Shown here piece after piece: positions 35,954 through 44,299 of a stretch of DNA of 64,000 bases (the stretch's first letter is position 1; every line of letters starts with the position of its first letter). Made by a program: the position numbers and the translations under genes. The DNA comes from Cytophaga sp. FL35 (GTDB lineage: Bacteria; Bacteroidota; Bacteroidia; Flavobacteriales; Flavobacteriaceae): positions 195,307-259,306 of the forward strand of contig NZ_JACSOH010000004.1 of NCBI RefSeq assembly GCF_014349235.1, given 5' to 3'. Under the pieces are notes generated by a model. That model saw nothing but the letters and a program-made list of their open reading frames with translations. It was not told the DNA's origin and did not search any database.

Positions 35954-36712
35954 CTAATCAGCTTTGTTAAAGACGGTTGCAGAAGCCTGTGCGGTGGGAG
36001 TAATGACTAAATCCGCAATATTTACATGTGAAGGTCTGGTAACTACGAATAGGAGTGTTTCGGCAATATCCTCCGCGACCAAAGGGTCAAAACCTACATA
36101 AACAGCATCCGCTTTTGCATCATCGCCCTTAAACCGAACATTACTAAACTCTGTTTCCACTGCACCGGGATTTACTGCACCCACCTTTATCCCAAATGGG
36201 TTTAAATCAATTCTCATTCCAGTAGTCAAGGCATCCACGGCATGCTTGCTTGCACAATATACATTTCCTCTAGGGTATACTTCTTTTCCTGCGGTTGATC
36301 CAATATTGATAATGTGCCCGGATTTTCGTTCGGTCATTTGCGGAATAATCGCTTTGGATACATATAGCAAACCTTTTACATTGATATCCATCATAGCATC
36401 CCAATCTTCTTCGCTACCTTCTTGAATAGGGTCTAGACCATGGGCATTACCAGCATTATTGATAAGTACATCAATCTTAGAAAATTCTATGGGAAGACCT
36501 GCAATAGCGTTCTTAACCGCCTCCTTTTCCCTTACATCAAAATTTAAAATATGAACCTGCGTCTTTTTACCCAATTCAAGCTGTAAGGCTTCTAACCGGT
36601 CTTGACGCCTTCCACATAACACAAGCCTATATCCTTTAACCGCAAATAAGATAGCGGTTGCACGGCCAATACCACTTGTAGCTCCTGTGATTAATACTGT
36701 TTTATTCTCCAT
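35954..36712 (-). CDS. Short-chain dehydrogenase/reductase
   Basis: A 252-residue classical SDR close in pattern to YdfG (3-hydroxy acid/L-allo-threonine dehydrogenase). NADP-binding TGATSGIGRA is at 9-18, NNAG at 85-88, and the catalytic triad S139, Y152 and K156 lies in GSTAGKEVYPRGNVYCASK. It lies 9 bases downstream of the aldo/keto reductase gene, forming a two-gene operon of NADP oxidoreductases. Confidence 0.9.
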   Translation of the reverse strand: MENKTVLITGATSGIGRATAILFAVKGYRLVLCGRRQDRLEALQLELGKKTQVHILNFDVREKEAVKNAIAGLPIEFSKIDVLINNAGNAHGLDPIQEGSEEDWDAMMDINVKGLLYVSKAIIPQMTERKSGHIINIGSTAGKEVYPRGNVYCASKHAVDALTTGMRIDLNPFGIKVGAVNPGAVETEFSNVRFKGDDAKADAVYVGFDPLVAEDIAETLLFVVTRPSHVNIADLVITPTAQASATVFNKAD

Positions 36713-36721
36713 CTTTTGTTT

Positions 36722-37594
36722 TTATGGGACTTCTTGTCCATTTGCTGCCTCCAATAATAAAAACCAATCCTGTAATTCCAAATTTATTTCGGTGGCCCCA
36801 TGAGCCAATTCCAATCGGGATAAGGTTGCGGTACCTACAACAGGGTGAACATTGGTAGGGTGTTTTAAAACCCAAGCCATAAGTAACTGGTCTTCAGAGA
36901 CATTGTATTTTTTGGTGAGATCGGTAAGACATTTTTTTATTCTCAAGGTAACATCGGTACTTTTCTTAAAATAACTGCCCAAGGGACTCCAAGACATGGC
37001 CATTCTATTATTGGCTTTGCAATCATCCAAAGAACCATCTAACAGCGCACTGTTTTGGGTAAGGGAGAATTCAATTTGGTTGGCTTCTACGGCAACTGCC
37101 GTTTCCAACAGTGCAATCTGGCCAGGATTAAAATTGGACACCCCAAACTGTTTGATCTTGCCCTGTTCTTTTAGTTGCGCTACCGCAGCGGCAACTTCCT
37201 CAGGTTCCAACAACGGACTTGGTCTGTGGAGCAACAGCAAGTCTAAATACTCCGTTTGTAATTTTCCCAATGACCTTTCTACGCTCCAAATAATATATTC
37301 CTTGGAGTACTCATAATGCTTCACCTTGTTTTTACGGGAGCCGCTCATTTGTATACCGCACTTACTAATTAATTGTAACTGCGTTCTAGCCATACCACTT
37401 ATGGCCAAGGCCTTTCCAAATTGCTCCTCATTGGTATAGTCCCCATAAATATCGGCGTGATCAAATGTAGTGATTCCCAGTTCAAAACAGTGGTTCAACA
37501 CCGCATTCATCTCTTGGGTAGAAAATTGCTTGCCCCAACTTCCCCAAGTCATGGTTCCGGCAATAATTTTAGAATAAAAAATGTTATTTTGCAT
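36722..37594 (-). CDS. Aldo/keto reductase (YdhF-like)
   Basis: A 290-residue (beta/alpha)8 NADPH-dependent carbonyl reductase. The catalytic tetrad is visible as D45, Y50 (TTFDHADIYGDY), K78 (LISKCG) and H123 (LLLHRPSP). The pattern GVSNFNPGQIALL and the segment near NRMAMSWSPLG match the YdhF subgroup. Substrate unknown. First gene of an operon with the SDR. Confidence 0.9.
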   Translation of the reverse strand: MQNNIFYSKIIAGTMTWGSWGKQFSTQEMNAVLNHCFELGITTFDHADIYGDYTNEEQFGKALAISGMARTQLQLISKCGIQMSGSRKNKVKHYEYSKEYIIWSVERSLGKLQTEYLDLLLLHRPSPLLEPEEVAAAVAQLKEQGKIKQFGVSNFNPGQIALLETAVAVEANQIEFSLTQNSALLDGSLDDCKANNRMAMSWSPLGSYFKKSTDVTLRIKKCLTDLTKKYNVSEDQLLMAWVLKHPTNVHPVVGTATLSRLELAHGATEINLELQDWFLLLEAANGQEVP

Positions 37595-37751
37595 GGGCTG
37601 TTAAATTAAAAACAAATCACTTAAAAACTTCACAAAAATAGGGGTTTACAAGATTTTTTAACCAATTGTTAACAGCTAAGCAATGAATAAATTTTCAATT
37701 TGCACACTATTCAAAAAACAACCGACCCCAAACCGTAATTTTTAGCTTTAT

Positions 37752-38753
37752 ATGGAAGAAAATACTACTGTTGATATTAGTGCGGTAAACGAAAAGATAG
37801 CTCAAGAAAGTGCTTTTATCGATTTGCTAATATTAGAGATGAACAAGGTCATAGTAGGCCAAAAACACATGGTAGAGCGCTTATTGATCGGTCTCTTGGG
37901 ACAGGGTCATATTCTTTTGGAAGGTGTACCGGGTCTGGCAAAAACATTGGCCATTAATACGTTATCCAAAGCAGTTAAAGGAAGTTTCAGTAGAATACAG
38001 TTTACTCCAGATTTGTTGCCTGCGGACGTCGTGGGAACACTAATCTACAACATGAAGGAGAATGACTTCTCCATAAAAAAGGGACCTATTTTCGCCAATT
38101 TCGTTCTCGCGGACGAAATTAACCGTGCACCGGCCAAGGTACAATCTGCCTTATTGGAGGCCATGCAGGAGAAACAGGTAACCATTGGTGATGAAACTTT
38201 TGTACTTGACAAGCCATTTTTGGTTATGGCCACTCAAAACCCAGTGGAACAGGAAGGTACCTACCCTTTACCGGAAGCCCAAGTAGACCGTTTTATGCTT
38301 AAAACCGTGATCGATTACCCTAAAATGAACGAGGAGCAATTGATCATGCGCCAAAATTTATTGGGTGCTTATGAAACGGTGAAACCTGTGGTAACCCTTA
38401 AACAAATTCTTAGTGCACAACAGGCCGTAAAAGAGGTCTATATGGACGAAAAAATCGAAAAATACATTCTCGATTTAATTTTTGCCACCAGATATCCGGA
38501 AAAGTATAATCTTGAAAGCCTAAAACCACTGATCAGTTTTGGAGCTTCACCAAGGGGTAGTATCAATTTGGGCAATGCTGCCAAATGTTTTGCATTTATT
38601 AAACGCAGGGGCTATGTAGTTCCTGAAGACGTTAGGGCCGTTGTTCACGATGTACTAAGACATAGAATTGGAATAACATACGAAGCCGAAGCTGAAAACA
38701 TCACTTCAGAAGAAATCATCAATAGGATCGTAAACGAGATTGAGGTTCCTTAA
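37752..38753 (+). CDS. MoxR-family AAA+ ATPase
   Basis: A 333-residue AAA+ ATPase that acts as a chaperone for von Willebrand A proteins. Walker A is GVPGLAKT (58-65), Walker B VLADEINRA (117-125), with sensor segment VMATQNPVEQEGTYPLPEAQVDRF. It opens the Bat operon, and would remodel the VWA proteins BatA and BatB at the membrane. Confidence 0.93.
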   Translation: MEENTTVDISAVNEKIAQESAFIDLLILEMNKVIVGQKHMVERLLIGLLGQGHILLEGVPGLAKTLAINTLSKAVKGSFSRIQFTPDLLPADVVGTLIYNMKENDFSIKKGPIFANFVLADEINRAPAKVQSALLEAMQEKQVTIGDETFVLDKPFLVMATQNPVEQEGTYPLPEAQVDRFMLKTVIDYPKMNEEQLIMRQNLLGAYETVKPVVTLKQILSAQQAVKEVYMDEKIEKYILDLIFATRYPEKYNLESLKPLISFGASPRGSINLGNAAKCFAFIKRRGYVVPEDVRAVVHDVLRHRIGITYEAEAENITSEEIINRIVNEIEVP

Positions 38754-38786
38754 AAAACCGCATTTCGCGCCTACCGGATAAGCAAA

Positions 38787-38813
38787 CTCGGCATAAAACA
38801 AATTACGGCCGAG
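38787..38813 (+). other. Intercistronic hairpin between moxR and DUF58 genes
   Basis: CTCGGC (38787-38792) and GCCGAG (38808-38813) form a perfect 6-bp stem with a 15-base loop in the 88-base gap. No T-run follows, so it is more likely a processing or stability element than a terminator. Confidence 0.3.
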
Positions 38814-38841
38814 CATTGTAAGCTTAGCTTTTGACCAGAAC

Positions 38842-39708
38842 ATGAATACCAAAGAGCTCCTAAAGAAAGTACGAAAGATCGAGATAAAGACAAGACGTCT
38901 TTCCGATCATATCTTTGGTGGGGAATACCACTCCACTTTTAAAGGGCGCGGTATGACCTTTAGTGAAGTAAGGCAGTACCAATTTGGTGATGATGTAAGA
39001 AATATAGATTGGAACGTTACAGCCCGTTATAATGAACCATATGTAAAGGTTTTTGAGGAAGAACGGGAACTTACCATGATGCTCTTGGTAGATGTAAGCG
39101 GTTCTGAAATGTTTGGTACTACCAACCAATTTAAAAAAGAAATAATTACGGAAATAAGTGCCACCTTAGCCTTTTCTGCCCTTCAGAATAATGACAAGGC
39201 CGGGCTTATTCTTTTTTCTGATGAAGTAGAACTTTTTATTCCCCCAAAAAAGGGTAAGAGCCACGTCTTAAGAATCATTAGGGAATTACTTGAATTTAAA
39301 CCTAAAAGCAACCGTACCAATTTGGCCGAAGCGCTAAGGTTTTTAAGTAGTGTGATGAAAAAGAAGGCGATTGTTTTTGTGCTTTCTGATTTTATTGCCG
39401 AAGATTATGAGAAAACTCTGAAAATCTCCGGAAACAAACACGACCTTACGGGAATTCGTGTTTTTGACCAGCGAGAAGAGGAAATTCCCAATCTGGGAAT
39501 GGTACAGGTTCAGGATGCAGAAACAGGAAAATTCCAGTTGGTAAACACCCAATCCAAAAGCGTTAGGAAAGCTTATGGTGATTATTACCGCCAACGCGTC
39601 ACATATTTTAACGATACCTTTAAAAAATCCGGTTGCGGAGTTATTAGTTGTAGGGTAGATGAGAGTTATGTTAAAAAACTATTGGGTTACTTTAAGCGTA
39701 GAGGTTAA
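38842..39708 (+). CDS. DUF58 protein (Bat operon)
   Basis: A 288-residue DUF58 protein, with the family hallmark FGDDVRNIDWNVTARYNEPYVK (48-69; central GDDxRxIDW) and a VWA-like strand LLVDVSGSEMF with D84, S86, S88. DUF58 proteins work with MoxR ATPases in envelope processes. The stop overlaps the next start by one base (TAATG). Confidence 0.92.
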   Translation: MNTKELLKKVRKIEIKTRRLSDHIFGGEYHSTFKGRGMTFSEVRQYQFGDDVRNIDWNVTARYNEPYVKVFEEERELTMMLLVDVSGSEMFGTTNQFKKEIITEISATLAFSALQNNDKAGLILFSDEVELFIPPKKGKSHVLRIIRELLEFKPKSNRTNLAEALRFLSSVMKKKAIVFVLSDFIAEDYEKTLKISGNKHDLTGIRVFDQREEEIPNLGMVQVQDAETGKFQLVNTQSKSVRKAYGDYYRQRVTYFNDTFKKSGCGVISCRVDESYVKKLLGYFKRRG

Positions 39709-41372
39709 TGCAGAATCTTAAAACAAACATACCGTTCCCCCTATACTACACGGCTAAGCGAGCGCTTTTATCGGTTGGTTGTATTTTGTTAGTTGCCATT
39801 GGTTCATATGCGCAACAAGCCCCCAAAGTAAGTTCTACCCTAGATACGACCACCATTAAAATTGGCGAGCAAATCAACTTTACGGTAATTGTTGAAACAG
39901 ATACCATTTCCAATGTCGTATTCCCGGATGGTCAAACCTTTTCCCCTCTGGAAACCGTAGAGGCCTTTGCTACGGATACCACAAGAAAGGAAGACCGTAT
40001 GACCCTACAAAAGAGGTATGCCCTTACCCAATTTGATTCCGGTCTGTTTAAATTACCTGCACAACGAATAGAAATAGACGGACAAGGTTATTTTACAGAT
40101 TCTACCCAAGTAAGAGTGGCCGATGTTGTCGTGGATACCCTTGCTCAAAAGATGTACGATATTAAACCTTTAATGGAGGTTGAAAAAAGCCATACAGACT
40201 TCTGGAAATGGCTTTTGCTGGTAGTGGTCATCCTAGGTATTATTGGGGGACTTGTTTATTGGTTCTTTATTAGAAAAAAACCGCTTACTGAAGAGGAAAA
40301 AGAAGCTTTACTTCCTCCATATGATAGAGCTTTATTGGAGTTAAAAAAACTTGAAAACTCCAGATACCTTATACAAGACGAATACAAGGAATACTATTCA
40401 GAGCTTACCAACATTGTGCGTTCCTATTTGGAGGAAGACGCCCACGTAACAGCATTGGAAAGCACTACAGATGAGCTTATCACCAAGCTGGAAATGCTCA
40501 AGGACGCTGGGGAGCTAAAACTGGACAATGACACTCTCAACCAGTTTAGACGAATTCTACAAACAGCGGATTTGGTGAAGTTTGCGAAATCCAAACCGGA
40601 AACTTCTGTTGCAGAACAAGATAGAAAGGCCATAGAAGAAATTGTGATCAAGACACACGATGCACTTCCAGAACCTACCGAAGAAGAACTTCTAGAGCAA
40701 GCGGAATATCAAGAAGAATTGGAGCGTAAAAGGCAAAAAAAGAGGATTGCCATCGCAGGTTATTCCGCCATAGCCCTTTTGCTATTGACCCTTGGGGCCT
40801 CCTTTGCCTATTTTGGTTTTACCAACGTAAAGGATACCGTTTTGGGCCATCCTACGAAAAAGTTATTGGAAGGCGAATGGGTTGCGAGCACCTATGGCTA
40901 CCCTCCGGTAAGCTTAGAAAGTCCTGAGATATTAAGAAGACAGGAAACGGAAATTACTCCGGACATGAAGGCCAGTGTACAGGAGCTCCAGATTTTCATG
41001 TACAGAGATCCTGATGCCCTTTTTACCGTTGGTACCACATCTACGGTTCTTGTTGGAGAAGAAGAGCCCAATTTTGAGGCATCCATAGAAGCCTTTATAA
41101 AAAACTTAGAGGATAAAGGAGCTAAAAACATCATCACCAAACAGGAGGAATTCACAACCTTGACTGGCGTTAAGGGCATAAAAGTATACGGTAGCGGAAA
41201 ATTTCCGGTGTCGGAAGAAAAGGATTTAGTACAAGGAGAATACAGCATTATACTTTTTGGCGGCAAGGGTTTCCAGCAACAGGTAATTCTTACGTGGTTG
41301 GAAGATGATGCCTATGCACAACAAATAGTAGATAGAATTTTAAGTACGCTCGAAGTAAAAACTGAGATTTAA
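39708..41372 (+). CDS. BatD-like membrane protein with extra C-terminal domain
   Basis: A 554-residue protein, unusual for the Bat operon. After a signal peptide (about 12-35) comes an Ig-like periplasmic domain (36-150), a first helix (about 165-188, WKWLLLVVVILGIIGGLVYWFF), an acidic cytoplasmic segment (190-345), a second helix (about 349-370) and a C-terminal extracytoplasmic domain (373-554) with DPDALFTVG and ILTWLEDDAYAQQIVDRIL. Many Bacteroidota carry a short hypothetical gene at this place. It probably acts as a partner of BatA/B. Joined to its neighbours by one-base overlaps. Confidence 0.75.
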   Translation: MQNLKTNIPFPLYYTAKRALLSVGCILLVAIGSYAQQAPKVSSTLDTTTIKIGEQINFTVIVETDTISNVVFPDGQTFSPLETVEAFATDTTRKEDRMTLQKRYALTQFDSGLFKLPAQRIEIDGQGYFTDSTQVRVADVVVDTLAQKMYDIKPLMEVEKSHTDFWKWLLLVVVILGIIGGLVYWFFIRKKPLTEEEKEALLPPYDRALLELKKLENSRYLIQDEYKEYYSELTNIVRSYLEEDAHVTALESTTDELITKLEMLKDAGELKLDNDTLNQFRRILQTADLVKFAKSKPETSVAEQDRKAIEEIVIKTHDALPEPTEEELLEQAEYQEELERKRQKKRIAIAGYSAIALLLLTLGASFAYFGFTNVKDTVLGHPTKKLLEGEWVASTYGYPPVSLESPEILRRQETEITPDMKASVQELQIFMYRDPDALFTVGTTSTVLVGEEEPNFEASIEAFIKNLEDKGAKNIITKQEEFTTLTGVKGIKVYGSGKFPVSEEKDLVQGEYSIILFGGKGFQQQVILTWLEDDAYAQQIVDRILSTLEVKTEI

Positions 41373-42370
41373 TGCTAGAGAATATATCATTTGCAAACCC
41401 AGAACTGTTTTGGTTGCTTTTGTTGCTACCCTTGGCAGTGCTATGGTATTTCTACAAGCGCAAGGAACAGCAGGCTTCATTAAAGCTTCCTACCATTAAA
41501 GGCTTTACATCCACGGGACTCTTGCCCAGATTAAGACCGTTGCTTTTTATTTTAAGATTATTGGCTTTGGCAGCCATTATTGTAGCTATGGCAAGACCGC
41601 AAACAGAAGACATCACTACCCGCACCAAAACCACCAAAGGTATTGATATTGTGATGGCCATTGATGTGTCTTCCAGTATGCTTGCGAGGGATTTGAAGCC
41701 CAATAGACTATCTGCCCTAAAAGAGGTAGCGGCAAAATTTATCAGGGAAAGACCCAATGACCGGATAGGGCTGGTGGCCTATGCCGGAGAAGCCTACACA
41801 AAAACACCCATTACAAGTGACAAGTCAATAGTTCTGAGTTCGCTGAGGGAGATAACCTACGGCCAACTAAACGATGGTACCGCTATTGGTATGGGTTTGG
41901 CAACTTCAGTTAACAGATTGAAGGAAAGCAAGGCTTCTAGCAAAGTAATTATCTTACTCACGGACGGGGTCAACAATTCTGGATTTATTGAACCTCAAAC
42001 CGCTGCGGATTTGGCCACTGAATTTGGTATTAAAACATATACTATTGGCCTGGGCACTAACGGCAACGCCTTAACGCCCATTGCCTATAACGCAGATGGT
42101 TCCTACAGGTACGGAATGCGTCAAGTAGAAATTGATGAGGAGCTCTTAAAAGACATTGCAAATGTTACCGGAGGTCAATATTTTAGAGCTACGGACAACG
42201 AAAAGTTAGAGGCCATTTATGATGAGATCAATAAGCTTGAAAAGACAGAAATAGAAGAGTTTAAATATTATAAATACGAGGAGAAATTTAGACCTTGGGT
42301 ACTTTTGGCTGGAGGTTTGCTGTTATTGGAATGGATATTGAGAAATACCTTTTTCAGGAGTTTTATTTAA
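41372..42370 (+). CDS. batA: BatA, VWA-domain membrane protein
   Basis: A 332-residue inner-membrane protein with N-terminal helices (about 10-27 and 55-74), a von Willebrand A domain and a C-terminal helix. The MIDAS metal site DxSxS is D98, S100, S102 in AIDVSSSMLARDLKPNR. Bat proteins were described as aerotolerance factors in Bacteroides fragilis and Leptospira, acting in envelope or oxidative stress. TAATG overlap with the gene before. Confidence 0.93.
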   Translation: MLENISFANPELFWLLLLLPLAVLWYFYKRKEQQASLKLPTIKGFTSTGLLPRLRPLLFILRLLALAAIIVAMARPQTEDITTRTKTTKGIDIVMAIDVSSSMLARDLKPNRLSALKEVAAKFIRERPNDRIGLVAYAGEAYTKTPITSDKSIVLSSLREITYGQLNDGTAIGMGLATSVNRLKESKASSKVIILLTDGVNNSGFIEPQTAADLATEFGIKTYTIGLGTNGNALTPIAYNADGSYRYGMRQVEIDEELLKDIANVTGGQYFRATDNEKLEAIYDEINKLEKTEIEEFKYYKYEEKFRPWVLLAGGLLLLEWILRNTFFRSFI

Positions 42371-42389
42371 TTTTTGGACAGTTAGGAAC

Positions 42390-43436
42390 ATGATTCAGTT
42401 TGATGAGAAAATATATTTCTATTTACTAGGTATCATACCGGTACTGGTGGTCCTGTTTGTCCTTTTGCAGCTATGGAAAAAGCGGACTCAAAAAAAGTTT
42501 GCAGATTTTTCCCTTCTAAAAAGACTTACCCCAACTCGATCCCGTTATAAATCCGGACTTAAATTGTTCATTTTCTGTTTGGGTATTGCCTTTTTGACCC
42601 TGGGATTGGTAAATCCAAAAATTGGAACCAAACTGGAAACCGTAAAGCGGGAAGGCGTAGACATCGTATTTGCCGTGGATGTTTCCAAAAGTATGTTGGC
42701 AGAGGATATTGCACCCAACCGGTTGGAAAAAGCCAAGCGATTGGTTTCGGAAATTATCAATCAATTGGCCAGTGACCGTATTGGTATTATTGCCTATGCA
42801 GGGCAGGCTTTTCCGCAACTACCCATCACTACGGATTATGGGGCTGCAAAAATGTTCCTGCAGAGTATGAACACAGATATGCTTACCTCGCAGGGAACAG
42901 CTATCAATGAGGCCATAGAATTGGCCACCACTTACTACAATGATACCGAGCAGACCAATAGGGTTTTGTTTATTATTTCAGATGGAGAGGACCATTCCGA
43001 GGGTGCCGTACAGGACGCGGTTGAAAACGCCAGGGAAGAAGGAATCCGAATTTTTACCATTGGAGTGGGAAAAACAAAGGGAGCACCAATTCCTATTAAA
43101 AGAAATGGCGTTGTTAAAAGCTTAAAAAAGGATTCTCAGGGGGAGGTGGTCATTACCCGTTTGAACGAGGAGGTTCTTGTGGAAATTGCCAGCGAAGGGG
43201 ATGGTGAATACATTGACGGATCCAATACGGAAGATGCGGTAGACTTTATAAAGGAACAACTATTACAAATGGATAAAAAGGAATTTGAGGCCAAGCAGTT
43301 TGCAGAATTCAAAGACCAATTTCAATGGTTTTTGGCCCTAGGCCTATTATTTCTATTTTTAGACATATTCGTATTGGACAAGAAGACCAAATGGTTGAAA
43401 AAGTTGAATTTGTTTAACGAAAAGACCGAAGAGTAA
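42390..43436 (+). CDS. batB: BatB, VWA-domain membrane protein
   Basis: A 348-residue paralogue of BatA with the same layout: helices at about 10-28 and 58-76, VWA domain with D97, S99, S101 in AVDVSKSMLAEDIAPNR, and a C-terminal helix at about 300-325. BatA and BatB probably pair. It starts 19 bases after batA and overlaps batC by one base. Confidence 0.93.
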   Translation: MIQFDEKIYFYLLGIIPVLVVLFVLLQLWKKRTQKKFADFSLLKRLTPTRSRYKSGLKLFIFCLGIAFLTLGLVNPKIGTKLETVKREGVDIVFAVDVSKSMLAEDIAPNRLEKAKRLVSEIINQLASDRIGIIAYAGQAFPQLPITTDYGAAKMFLQSMNTDMLTSQGTAINEAIELATTYYNDTEQTNRVLFIISDGEDHSEGAVQDAVENAREEGIRIFTIGVGKTKGAPIPIKRNGVVKSLKKDSQGEVVITRLNEEVLVEIASEGDGEYIDGSNTEDAVDFIKEQLLQMDKKEFEAKQFAEFKDQFQWFLALGLLFLFLDIFVLDKKTKWLKKLNLFNEKTEE

Positions 43437-44299
43437 TGAAAAAGTTTTTTTTCGTCCTTATCATTTTCTCAAATCTTTGTTTTGCCCAAGAGGATGCAAA
43501 TAAGGAAGATGAGCGCAATCTTAGGGAATCTAAAAATTACACTTGGGACGGTAACAAACTACTTTCCGAGGATAAATTTGTAGATGCCGAAGTAGATTAT
43601 AGAAGGGCTATTGCCAAAAGTGAACAAAATGCCGCCGCCCCATATAATTTGGGCAATGCCTATTACAATAAGGAAACCTTTAGTGAGGCTTTTGGTCGTT
43701 TCAAACAAGCTGGAGAATTTGCTACAAGCAAAGAAGACAAACACAGGGCATATCATAATATGGGCAACGTTTTTATGAAGCGTAAAGAATACGAAAAAGC
43801 GGTGGAAGCTTACAAAGAGGCCCTTAGGAACAATCCAAAGGATGATGAAACCCGTTACAATTTAGCCTTGGCCAAGGAAATGTTGAAAAAGCAACAAGAA
43901 GAAAACGAACAAAACCAGGACAACCAAGACCAACAACAGGACAAGGACGACCAGAAGGATCAAGAACAAAACAAGGACCAAGGAGACAATCAAGAGGAGA
44001 ATCAGGATCAAGACCAGGAGAACAAAGGTGACGAGGGCGATGAAGGTGACCAGAATGACCAACAAAAGGATGAAAACAAAGAAGGTGACGGTGAGGATAA
44101 GCAGGAGCAAAATAAAAAGCCTGAGGACGGCAATCAACAAGAGCAACCTCAGCAGCAACAACCAAGACCTAATCAATTAAGCAAGCAACAAGTTCAAAAT
44201 TTGTTGGAAGCTATGCAAAACGAAGAGAAAAAGGTACAGGAAAAAATAGACGCCCAAAAAGTTCAAGGGGTTAAGGTTAAAAACGAAAAGGATTGGTAG
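43436..44299 (+). CDS. batC: BatC, TPR protein with low-complexity acidic tract
   Basis: A 287-residue secreted TPR protein. After a signal peptide (MKKFFFVLIIFSNLCFAQ) two to three TPR units occupy about 30-145 (APYNLGNAYYNKETFSEAF, AYHNMGNVFMKRKEYEKAVEAYKEAL). A highly charged Gln/Asn/Asp/Glu/Lys tract (about 150-245) follows, then a conserved C-terminal LSKQQVQNLLEAMQNEEKKVQ and a KNEKDW end. It is presumed to be a periplasmic scaffold for the Bat complex. Confidence 0.92.
   Translation: MKKFFFVLIIFSNLCFAQEDANKEDERNLRESKNYTWDGNKLLSEDKFVDAEVDYRRAIAKSEQNAAAPYNLGNAYYNKETFSEAFGRFKQAGEFATSKEDKHRAYHNMGNVFMKRKEYEKAVEAYKEALRNNPKDDETRYNLALAKEMLKKQQEENEQNQDNQDQQQDKDDQKDQEQNKDQGDNQEENQDQDQENKGDEGDEGDQNDQQKDENKEGDGEDKQEQNKKPEDGNQQEQPQQQQPRPNQLSKQQVQNLLEAMQNEEKKVQEKIDAQKVQGVKVKNEKDW

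Noticed and set aside
43824-44176. Long open frames antisense to batC, one translating to an extremely Leu/Val-rich protein
   Set aside because: They mirror the low-complexity charged tract of batC; the codon bias there removes stop codons from the other strand.
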